Shown here piece after piece: positions 10,541 to 18,994 of a stretch of DNA of 28,233 nt (positions are counted from its first letter, which is position 1; each line of letters starts with the position of its first letter). This stretch comes from Cristatella mucedo (Eukaryota; Bryozoa; Phylactolaemata; Cristatellidae), in NCBI GenBank assembly GCA_009760855.2, contig WPIO01000544.1, positions 1 to 28,233 on the forward strand, read 5' to 3'. The notes beneath the pieces were generated by a model. That model saw only the letters and a list, made by a program, of their open reading frames with translations, searched no databases and had not been told where the DNA came from. The translations under genes and the position numbers were made by a program.

Positions 10541-11227
10541 CGAATGAATCGTTAAAAAAGCTACAGGAGCAAAATTACAGGTTATAGACAGCTTTTACGT
10601 TGGTGTTATATTCAAGTTGAAACACTGTCTAGCATGATATAATGATATATATGTTTCTAGTTGCTTGATCATACATATGACAGCCCGTGGTTGCTCATAT
10701 TTGGAGAAAACTCTTCTTGTCCTCAAACGGTTTGTTATTTGTCCTCATGTCCCACCTTAAGTATACTATTCGTCTATTTCATGTTTCAGTAAGGAGCAGA
10801 TAGTTAGAAGCTTATTGTGAGTCGTTTACTCTTTCTTATGTTACTGTGTCTCTGGCTGCAGCAGTGCTACTGGAATCTCACGTAGACACGAAGACACAAT
10901 TTTAACATTAAATGACTGTTTTACAGAGACCTTATTTTACTGATGTCAATGCAGATGATGGAACAATAACTTGTGTGTTTAGCCGCTCGGTAAGTTAAGA
11001 AGTGAAATTGTAACTATTGCAAACCAAGAGGTTATTCTCAAATATAGGAATGCTGTTGCTTTGTAACTCTTGCAACCTATGATTCAGCATCACTGTCAAT
11101 TAAACGTGGTCCTAAGCAGGGTCGTTTTCGCGAACAACGTGCTTTCGACAGTAGGATGCATATATTATGCGATTTGGCTTAGCTTAAAATTATGGACACT
11201 TATATAATTTAGGTAAACTCAATATAA

Positions 11228-11467
11228 CATCTGAATTCAGCTTTGTTACTGAAACAGGACGTTACTATCAGTCGTTATCCGAGTGTTTGTAATGCTTTTT
11301 CTTTAATAAATGATAACCCTGAAGTTGAGACTAGAGTCGTCCTGCTGCAAAAGGCTGTACTGGAGTTGATAACAGAGTTAAAGAAGCCTAAAGATTGCAT
11401 TAAAATGTCTGGTGCTATCGTCATCCTTACGTACCATTTGGATGAAGCTCTTTTCCCAGAATTTTAG
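11228..11467 (+). CDS. T open frame, unit 4 (hypothetical exon)
   Basis: Open for 79 codons to TAG. It differs from unit 3 by E for K in the 'LITKLKK' stretch and a few other bases. The changes among units 2-4 are mostly amino-acid changing, so there is no clear sign of purifying selection on T. Confidence 0.3.
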   Translation, partial: HLNSALLLKQDVTISRYPSVCNAFSLINDNPEVETRVVLLQKAVLELITELKKPKDCIKMSGAIVILTYHLDEALFPEF

Positions 11468-12243
11468 ACTCATATGCCTTACGAGCATAAGGGGCTAAAT
11501 TAGACCATTCAGATTGCATTATACAATGCCGTTCTCTTCTTGTTAAAACGCTGTTTAGCAGGTTAAATACGAAGACTGTTTTGTGGTCCGATTGCCGTAA
11601 GACGGCCTTTGGTGACTCGGCTTTGTAAAACCTATGAGTGTCCTAAAACTATAGGTAGAAGATAGTCATGTCCTGCCGATGTTTCCTCATAGTTCACTTC
11701 ATGTTTTACTAAGCAGCAGGTAGTTGCAAGCTTCTAATTAGTTAAGTCCGTACCAGTCGTCGATTTTTGAAGAAGAATTTGCAGTGCCGGTTTCATTTTC
11801 CTGGCCATGGTGGGGGCAACGTATTAGATTTTCGCACGACAAAACAATAGCAATGATGTCATCAGCAAACCGTTGCTGAGAACGTACCGTATTACCCAAG
11901 GCTAGATGGTTACTAAGCAACGATCAGTGACAAGTGGTGCATTTTATTTCGAATAAGCTTTAACAGCCCTTGCTTTGACCTAAATGTAGATGCAACCATC
12001 AAGACGTTATCCGGATGCACTTCGTACGTTCTTTCGCATGCACGAAATATGCTTGTTGGTTCATTGAAAAATTATGCCGGCGGCTTAACTTAGTTCATTG
12101 TTACTGTACTGGCATACGAAATTTCAGCTTTAGGACTTTTATTCTCTTCACGAAGATTCTTAGAAATCTCATCGATTGTTTTGTGGGTGTCAATGTATGT
12201 ACCTCCGTCAGTAACTCCACAAAGTCATAAAGACCTGTGGGTG

Positions 12244-12735
12244 TTATGCAGGAGAGTTTTGTATAGCACACTCACAGCCTAAGCGGCTTTCGGTACGCAT
12301 TCGGTAGCCAACAGACTTCGTCTCACGCAACAAAGAGAAAGTGGGAAGCATATCAGAGTTAGGAGAGCAGTTGAGGTAGTGAGTAGCATAGAAGTAGCAG
12401 TTCAGGAACGCTGAAAAAGATGTGCCATAGTCGGCAGTTGGAGAGTAGATGTCGTTGCTTAAGAATTGTGGATGCGAGTTCCACAGTCTAGTACCTGCAG
12501 AGCTAAAGCTTCTGTCGCCAACTGTCTTTAATCGGAGGAATGGGACAGCTAATTTATTGTCCACATAGGACCTGAGGGTGTGAACAGGCTGAAACTGATG
12601 CAGCAGTTCAGCTAGGTACAAAGGAGCCAAGCCGTGGCGGGCCTTGTGGGTCAGCATAAGAACTTTGCTCTGTCTCCTTTGCTCAACCGGCAACCATCCT
12701 AGCTCTTTCAGCAAAGGTGATACGTGTTTGTACAT
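12244..12735 (-). pseudogene. RT C-terminal fragment, unit 4
   Basis: An unbroken 163-codon frame, closest to the unit 1 copy: both have 'ctttcagcaaaggtgata' and the R of HKARHG. At the CpG hot spot it encodes VHTLRS where unit 1 has VGALRS. It is still only the 5'-truncated tail of a non-LTR element. An open frame here reflects recent homogenisation, not activity. Confidence 0.8.
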
Positions 12736-13343
12736 AGCACGTACACGTCAGCCAATATTTTATGTTGGGTGATCACTTCTTAATAATGAGTCCTGAGGCT
12801 TATCAACATCTGTCCCCATTAACAGGCACAAATTATCGTTAACTCAACAATCCAGTAACCCTGGTTCGTTATCAACACAAGGCGATGGGAACATAAATCT
12901 GTACCTTGTGTACTCATTGTGCTAAGCTTCAGAACATACAAGAAGTAGATGAGATAAAAGACTTCTTCAAACATTGAAATTTAGTCTTCCGTTCACGAAC
13001 TATGGCTTGCTGTGCTTATGTGAATTTGTAGTTGAAATCGCTATTTTTTCAGCTTTTGTGTTAGCGAACACAATCAACCACAATGAGAGTCAGTGATTCT
13101 TTAAACTTTCTACATTCCATTGACTATGTAGTTCTGATGTGTAGGAAAGTGTTTTTAACATTAACCGATCGCCTTTGAGAGTAGGTTCGTTAGTGATGTA
13201 CGTATAGATGATGAAAGGACGAATGCTGTGACTCCAGTGTGGTCCCTATTTGAAATACAAAATAAGCTGTCATCTTCTGGATGACCGTCGTTAGACAGGC
13301 TGGTTCGACTTTAACTGTGGTTCTTTTGGGTGTGATTTTCTAG

Positions 13344-13484
13344 CTGGAGGAGCTCTTGATCAGTGAAAATAAAGAGCTCTGCAGTCTTCCTCCCTCAGTT
13401 TGTCAGCTGCAAGCCCTGAAAAAGCTCGATGCTTCTGACTGTGGCCTAACTAAACTGCCCGATGGCTTGGAAGTCTTGCAGTTG
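13344..13484 (+). CDS. LRR exon A4 (two leucine-rich repeats)
   Basis: A 47-codon exon, acceptor 'gattttctag', donor 'TTG|GTAAGT'. It starts LEELLISEN: L replaces W at the fifth residue, and S (as in A1) rather than R follows the isoleucine. Scaffold residues are complete in both repeats. If B4 is skipped because of its lost acceptor, the next LRR exon on this strand is C1 at 22556, about 9 kb away. Confidence 0.75.
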
Positions 13485-13923
13485 GTAAGTTAACGAGTGA
13501 CATTTTAGCCGTTAAGTGAAGTTCCTACTTTAATGTGGAAAAGATGCCACTTTCTTTGTTTTGCATCCCAAGATGCAGTGTTTTCGCAGATCGAAAACAC
13601 TTATCCACGACATTTAAATATCCGATTGTCTTAGCAAGATCTTCATGCCTCTATTGTGCTCATTGACCTACCCATGTAAGCAGTGTGTAAACCACAAATA
13701 CTTGTTTCGGCACACCGACGTTGAGTAGTTGGTCATATGTATTGTCATGTTCACTGAAAATGTGCTTTCGAAAGTGACCTGAATAATTTCAGTTAACGGG
13801 CTTAGCCTAAATTTGAGGGCAGCATTATATTCAAGGTGAGCACAACGTGAATTTTTATTGTAGGTATAAAATTAAAATATGCTTGTACATTCAGTCTTTT
13901 TTCTTAGTGTTTCTACCGTTCTT

Positions 13924-14084
13924 TTTATAATTGATAACCCCGAGCTAGATGCGAAGGTTATCTAGCTGAAAAATCGAAAATATGGTAGAGTTAAAACAAA
14001 CAAACAACCTAAACGGTGCATCCATTTGTGTGCTGGTATCGTTACTCGTTTTTACTAGTCAAATGGAGTTCTTTTCACACAATT
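13924..14084 (+). pseudogene. Decayed T' segment, unit 4
   Basis: Same decayed frame with the TAG after DNPELDAKVI, followed by the PKRCI and AGIV blocks that still align to PKDCI and GAIV in T. This is the clearest copy for seeing the protein-level match between T and T'. Confidence 0.4.
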
Positions 14085-14636
14085 TCCGAATGAATCGTTA
14101 AAAAAGCTACAGGAGCAAAATTACAGGCTATAGACAGTTTGTACGTAGATGTTATATTCAAGTTGAAACACTGTCTAGCATGATATAATGATATACATGT
14201 TTCTAGTCGCTTGATCATACACGTGACAGCCCGTGGTGGCTCATATTTGGAGAAAACTCTTCTTGTCCTTAAACGGTTTGTATTTTGTCCTTATGTTCCA
14301 CCTCCAGTATACTATTCGTCGATTTCATGATTCAGTACGGATCAGATAGTCAGAAGCTTAGTGTGAGTCGTTTACTCTTTCTTATGTTACTGTGTCTCTG
14401 GCTGCAGCAGTGCTATTGGAATCTCACAGAGACACGAAGACACAATTTTAACATTAAATGATTGTTTTACAGAGACCTTATTTGAGTGATGTTAATGCAG
14501 ATGATGGAACAATAACTTGTGTGTCCCGCCCCTGATATTTATTCGTAATACTTAACACACTGTCATCCCTCGAACGACCGTAGATAGCCATCGTGGCTCG
14601 GATGTCACCATGGTTGTTTTTCGTGTCATTTTTTAT

Positions 14637-14774
14637 CTGGAAGAGCTCTGGATCAGTAAAAACAAGCTCATCAGTCTTCCTTCCTCCATATGCCAACTGC
14701 ATGCACTAAAAAAGCTCATAGCATTTCAGTGCAACTTAAATATACTGCCCGAAGGCTTGGAAGGAATGCGGTCG
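14637..14774 (+). pseudogene. LRR exon B4 with a lost 3' splice site
   Basis: The 46-codon frame is intact (LEELWISKNKLISLPSSIC, then LKKLIAFQCNLNILPEGLE and GMRS) and the donor 'TCG|GTAAGT' is good. The acceptor AG of B1 and B2 ('cattttgtag') reads 'cattttttat' here, so the exon should be skipped unless a cryptic AG is used. Its protein is the most diverged of the B exons. It retains LEEL at the start, closer to the A and C exons. Skipping keeps the frame because the exon is symmetric. Confidence 0.7.
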
Positions 14775-14910
14775 GTAAGTTAAGAAGTGAAATTGTAACT
14801 ATCGCAAACCGAGAGGTTATTCTCAAATATAGGAATGCTGCTGCTTTGTAACTCTTGCAACCTACGATTCAGCATCAACGTCAATTAAACGTAGTCCCAA
14901 GCATGGTCGT

Positions 14911-15571
14911 TTTCGCGAACAACGTGCTTTCGACAGTAGGATGCATATATTATGCGATTTGGCTCAGCTTGAAATTGAGGACACTTATATAATTTAGGTA
15001 AACTCATTATAACATCTCAATTGAGCTTAATTACTGAAACAGGACGTTGCTTTCATTCGTTATCCATGTGTTTGTAATGCTTTTTCTTTAATAAATGATA
15101 ACCCTGAAGTTGAGACTAGAGTCGTCCTGCTGCAAAAGGCTGTACTGGAGTTGATAACAGAATTAAAGAAGCCTAAAGATTGCATTAAAATGTCTGGTGC
15201 TATCGTCATCCTTACGTACCATTTGGATGAAGCTCTTTTCCCAGAATTTTAGACTCATATGCCTTTTAGCACGAGGGGCTAAATTAGGCCATTCAGATTG
15301 CATTATACAATGCCGTTCTCTTTTTGTTAAAACGCTGTTTAACGGGTTAATTACGAAACCTGTTTCGCCGTTCGATTGCATGATAGACGGCTCTTGGTGA
15401 CTCGGCTTTGTAAAACCTATGCATGTCCTAAAACTATAGGTAAAATATAGTCATGTCCTACCGACGTTTACTCATACTTCATGCATGTTTTACTGAGCAA
15501 CAGGTAGTTACAAACGTCTAATCGGTGAAGTCCATACCAGTCGTCGAATTTTGAAGAACGATTTGCTGTGC
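14911..15571 (+). repeat. R1 unit 5, 3'-truncated
   Basis: Only the first ~660 bases of the unit are present, including a T frame (15031-15252). Homology to unit 4 holds through 'gaagaacgatttgctgtgc' and then stops. The following text aligns instead with the coding 3' end of a CR1-like element. No LRR exon remains in this copy. Confidence 0.9.
15031..15252 (+). CDS. T open frame, unit 5 (hypothetical exon)
   Basis: Open for 74 codons to TAG. In the five codons just upstream, where units 2-4 are open, this copy has TGA and TAA. A few residues differ near the start (VAFIRYPCVCN in place of VTISRYPSVCN). The array-edge location fits its higher divergence. Confidence 0.25.
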   Translation, partial: LLKQDVAFIRYPCVCNAFSLINDNPEVETRVVLLQKAVLELITELKKPKDCIKMSGAIVILTYHLDEALFPEF

Positions 15572-15790
15572 ATTCACGAAGAAGCTCAGAGCTCACCTGT
15601 TTAACTCAGCATTTAGCTGATCTGTGTATTTAGCTCTTCGTGTGCTTACTCTGTGCCGGCCCCTTGAGGATTTTGTTACCATGCACTTGGCTATGCTTTT
15701 CATGCAGCATTTTTTAAGTGCCTGGAGTGAGATGTAGTTCTCTTAAAGTGCTAACATTTATTTACTTATCGCTTAAAAAGCTGCATATCG
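15572..15790 (+). mobile_element. Decayed CR1-like 3' end at the R1 array edge
   Basis: From 15573 a plus-strand frame reads FTKKLRAHLFNSAFS followed by a stop. This matches the last codons of the better-preserved CR1 at 23431-23921 (FKRNLKTHLFRTAF...stop). About 100 bases on, 'aagtgcctggagtgagatg...gttctcttaaagtgct' (about 15713-15751) aligns with that element's conserved 3' UTR end ('gcgcctagagagagatt...gttctctgagggcgct'). This is a 5'-truncated, old insertion whose left edge coincides with the end of R1 homology. Confidence 0.65.
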
Positions 15791-16110
15791 TGCTTGCAAT
15801 ATTAACCTGGCCTTTCAAAACGATGACTAACTTCATGGTAAGATATCGTAGACGATTTGTGTATTTCTATTCGTTTTAAAACCAGGGCCTAATTATTATG
15901 ACAATCTTTCTGAATGTCTCAACGTGTCAGCCAGAATTTAATTTTTAATATTAACGTTCCACTGGATCGTTTGGGATAGTTGATGTCTATGCTGAAGGGT
16001 AACGTAATTTATTCTAGTTGTATGTTAGGTGTTGTCAGTTAGCAGGTAGAAGGCGTACTGTGGTTTTTCGTTGTGAGTTTGTGTGATTGCTGGTGGTAGG
16101 TCATATATAG
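15750..16110 (+). repeat. Direct repeat R3, copy 1
   Basis: Homologous, with perhaps 25-30% divergence by eye, to 18512-18876. Shared landmarks are 'ctaa(c/t)(a/g)tttatttact', 'tttgtgtattt', 'cactggatcgt', 'gaagggtaac', 'tttattcta' and 'tgtatgttag'. There is no coding potential I can support. It may be part of an older repeat family. Confidence 0.7.
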
Positions 16111-16446
16111 CCTTAAGGTAGAGTGGATTAACTAGTAGGTGTTATAGAAACCAATGTTTTTTTAAGCTGTGTTGTAAGATACCAAATTCTTCGACTTAGA
16201 AAGAGTGTTTTCTTACTACCAGCGATTGAGAAACTGGAGCATCCACCAGGTTCCATTCTAGGTATGTAGACAGGAGCTATAGTTTGCCTGGCTTATGTAA
16301 TCGAGCAGCCGATCGGTCACTTGTCCGTGCATGACTGCCCACTCTTTTTTTGTGGGGCTGGATGTGATCTCCTATAGTAGATGCTTGAAAAGGACCTAAA
16401 AATAACATTCTAGTGAGTGGCCGGACGGTTGCATGAACAAGTAGAT
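16111..16446. other. Unassigned stretch
   Basis: No LRR exon, no long open frame and no match to R1, R2 or R3 that I can see. It lies on the 3' side of the RT relic that follows (which is on the minus strand), so it may include that element's 3' untranslated sequence. Confidence 0.4.
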
Positions 16447-17620
16447 TCAAGCCAGCTGGACTCCCCGTGCTAGAGAACGACCTCGGGCGACTCCTAGCAG
16501 GGTGTGGACCTTTACTATCTCCGTCTGTAAATCCACAAAGTCATAAAGACCGTGCGGGTGGTACGCAGGGGAGTTTTGTATAGCCCACTCACAGCCTAGG
16601 CAGCTTTCGGTACGCGTCAGGTAGCCAAAAAAATTCGTCCCACACAGCAAAGAGAAAGTGGGAAGCAAAGCAGAGTCAGGAGAGCAGTTGAGGTAGTGAG
16701 TAGCATGGAAGTAGCAGCTCAGAAGGGCTGAAAAGAATGAACCATAGTCGGCAGTAGTACAGTAGTTGTCGTTGTGTAAGAATTGTGGAAGTAAGTTCCA
16801 CAGTCTAGTACCTGCAGAGCTAAAGCTTTTGTCGCCAACGATCTTTAAGCAGAGGAGTGGGACAGCTAATGTATTGTCCACACAGTACCTAAGGGCGCGA
16901 ACAGGCTGAAACTGATGCAGCAGTTCAGCTAGGTATGAAGGAGCCGAGCCGTGGTGGGCCTTGTGGGTCAGCGTTAGAACCTTACTCTGAATCCGTTGGT
17001 CAACCAGCATCCACCTTAGCTCTTTTAGCAAAGGAGACACGTGCTCAATTTTCTGGGACTTTTAGACTAGCCTTGCAGCCATATTCATAGTCAGCTGCAG
17101 TGGCCTAATCGCTTTTTTGGTAGCCCAGCCACAAGGGAATTACAATAATCAAGCCGAGACAGAACTGAAGAGCTAGTTAATTTTTTTGCAAGCCCCTCTG
17201 GAAGGCAGCTCCTAATCTTGGATAGGGATAGGACGTAATGGCTAGCGGCAGAAGCAGTCTTCCGAATGAAGCTTTTACAATTGAGGCAGCTGTCGAAAAC
17301 GACACCTACATTTCGAGCACGTAGTGATGGTATCACAACAGCATCACCTATTAGAAGAGCAAAGCCTTTTAATCCAGCCACACGTTTAGGGTGTCCTATG
17401 AACAGTACTTTGGTTATATCGTCATTAAATTTAAGGAAGTTTTCCGATATCCAGGATCGAATATCGGCAAGGCAAGCATTCAGTTTTTCAGTTGCTGCGG
17501 AAAATTCCGACGGTTGGTTGTCTACTGGCCTGCGAAATCAGGTACTTTCAGTTGGTGGGAAACTCTGCAGGTTGGCTCATCAGCATTGATGTTTGCAATT
17601 ACCACATCACACCTCTTCTA
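16447..17620 (-). pseudogene. Longer RT relic of the same non-LTR family
   Basis: The most complete copy of the element whose tail sits in each R1 unit. Reading the minus strand: near 17576-17587 is a degenerate catalytic box (NADE in place of YADD, with frame damage around it). Then comes 'LNACLADIRSWISENFLKFN' just upstream of 17400, then 'RARNVGVVFDS' and 'SRLDYCNSLVAGLP' (about 17110-17340). A frameshift follows near 17090-17105, then 'NMAARLV' with an in-frame TAA, then the 'HVSPLLKELRW' block through to 'GLYDFV' (16447-17045). This order is that of the palm-to-C-terminus part of ORF2 in CR1/L2-like elements. Catalytic decay, frameshift and stops make it dead. Confidence 0.8.
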
Positions 17621-18013
17621 GCCCACAGGACTGTATTCCCATCAAGTATGGAATTGACGTCAACATTGTTTCACTTATTTTTAGCTCCGGTCTGGTTTCA
17701 GCCTTCTTTATCAGAACTTCTCCTGTATTCGGCGAAGAATAGCACACCTTCTTGTTCAAACTGGAATCGCTTATTCATAACTCGCCTTAGCCTCAAAACC
17801 TTTGTTACCTATAGTTCGCACGGAATGAAAGCATGGTCATGACTAGCGAAGATTTTCACTACCTTCTGAAACGGCTAAATTTCAAAAGAAGCTTACAATG
17901 CACTTGCTTAACTCGGCAACTGGCGAAACTTTGCAATCTGTTCGGTGTGTTCATTTCTCTGCTTGCACTCTGCCTGCTGCTTGAGGATGTTACCACAGTA
18001 ATGTCATGTATCC
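17621..18013. other. Unassigned stretch upstream of the RT relic
   Basis: This should be the more 5' part of the RT if the insertion is longer, but I cannot align the usual 'GVPQGS'-type block here. Several overlapping short frames on both strands look like chance. Confidence 0.35.
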
Positions 18014-18114
18014 CTGCCTGTTACTCTGCAAAGTCAAAAAGACCATGTGAGTGTTAAGCAGGAGAGTTTTGCTTAGAGCACTCACAGCCTAAGCGGCTTT
18101 CGGTAACCAAGTGT
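18014..18114 (-). mobile_element. Fragment of the same RT element's 3' end
   Basis: Shares 'gcaggagagttttg', 'cactcacagcctaagcggct' and 'ttcggta' with the end of the RT frames in R1, with TAA at the same place after ECSKQNSPA. About 100 bp only. It is a separate small copy that abuts the CR1 tail beside it. Confidence 0.6.
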
Positions 18115-18127
18115 CCTTGGCAACACT

Positions 18128-18215
18128 TTCTATGTAGCATATGTAAATTTCCTAGAATAAGATTCAGTTCTCTGAATGCTCTTCCACACAAATGTATTTT
18201 TATTGTTATTACGAA
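18128..18215 (+). mobile_element. Decayed CR1 3' UTR tail
   Basis: The stretch 'gtaaatttcctagaataaga' followed by 'ttcagttctctgaatgctct' aligns with the CR1 end 'gtaaagcgcctagagagaga ... gttctctgagggcgcttt' seen at 23850-23900. A degenerate 'ttattgttatt' stands where the TTA tail would be. Confidence 0.5.
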
Positions 18216-18511
18216 TAGATGTAACCCATCTAATAAGTACCCTGGTATCTTCCGACGTATTTCATTAATAAGCATGTTTTAAAATTGAAAAGATGGCTCA
18301 TGACGCCATGTTAGACTGTAACCTGCAACAATTGTAAAGGAGACCGTACCTAGGGCTGTGATATCCTGGTAAGCAAGGTGTTGGATGCTCGCGACCGAGG
18401 TCGTGAGGTGGAATCTTGCGGAAGGAACACCTAGGAGGCTGATGGCAAGTCGTGGTCATATCATAACCGTTAACTCTCAGCTGCAACTATAAAAATGATT
18501 ATATTACAAAG
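18216..18511. other. Unassigned stretch
   Basis: No recognisable gene. It is slightly more GC-rich than its surroundings around 18340-18440 ('gctcgcgaccgaggtcgtga'), but I see no tRNA fold or B box that would make it a SINE. Confidence 0.3.
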
Positions 18512-18876
18512 GCTAATGTTTATTTACTCATATTTTCAAAAGAGGTCAATCCCATCTGCAATATTATATTACAGCTAGCCAATACGAAGGCTGAGTAACA
18601 TCGTGTTCGGATGCTTAACACGTTTTGTGTATTTACGTTCGTACTGAAATCAGGGCGAAATTAGTGCCACAGTTTTTCAATATTTCTCAATGTTACAGGT
18701 ATAATTTAACGTATAATATTGACGTTTCACTGGATCGTACTCGATATTTGATATCCAGGGTGAAGGGTAACTAGTTTATTCTAAGTGTATGTTAGATGAT
18801 GTCAGTAAGAAGGCAGCACATTTACTGTGGCTTCACGATGTTAATTTGTATTTTTGGCTGTGATTGGTCATGTCCA
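18512..18876 (+). repeat. Direct repeat R3, copy 2
   Basis: Second copy of the segment at 15750-16110, about 2.76 kb downstream. Copy 1 begins inside the CR1 tail beside it. Copy 2 is preceded by different sequence, so the repeat has its own identity beyond that CR1. Confidence 0.7.
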
Positions 18877-18994
18877 GGGGTCAGAGGCTAATTCCTGCCA
18901 AACAAGCCATACTCCGGCCATGCTGCCGCTCGCCATGCTGCTGAACTATGATAAGACAAGTGGCCATCAGCTTAGACCACTTTGTAACATCGCA

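Larger units (their letters stand above)
7578..11125 (+). repeat. R1 unit 3, lacking LRR exon B
   Basis: Contents: intact T frame (7680-7919), RT relic with a nonsense codon (8697-9188), LRR exon A3 (9801-9941), decayed T' (10381-10540). A deletion of about 240 bp ends near 10984 and removes nearly all of exon B. The text passes directly from 'tgtgtttagcc' to 'gctcggtaagtt', which in units 1 and 2 flank the lost segment. That deletion accounts for the 3548-bp period. Confidence 0.9.
11126..14910 (+). repeat. R1 unit 4
   Basis: Contents: intact T frame (11228-11467), full-length RT relic frame (12244-12735), LRR exon A4 (13344-13484), decayed T' (13924-14084), LRR exon B4 with a mutated acceptor (14637-14774). 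The last ~600 bases are noticeably more diverged from units 1-3 than the rest of the unit. This suggests that its 3' part has escaped homogenisation or comes from another source copy. Confidence 0.9.
1..15571 (+). repeat. R1 higher-order tandem array of LRR-exon units
   Basis: The same ~3.8 kb sequence recurs head to tail. The landmark 'tttcgcgaacaacgtgcttt' starts at 1, 3787, 7578, 11126 and 14911, giving periods of 3786, 3791, 3548 and 3785. Units are alike at roughly 95% or better over most of their length by eye. The third period is shorter because of one internal deletion. The fifth copy stops at 15571, where a decayed CR1 element begins. The window's first base falls on the same phase as the unit landmark, so the array may continue to the left. 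Confidence 0.95.

Noticed and set aside
17266-17842. Three overlapping plus-strand frames of 76-116 codons
   Set aside because: They overlay the minus-strand RT relic, whose conserved blocks (DIRSWISENFLKFN, SRLDYCNSL) explain the openness.
18340-18440. Possible tRNA-derived SINE near 'gcgaccgaggtcgtgaggtg'
   Set aside because: No paired A and B boxes and no cloverleaf could be traced.
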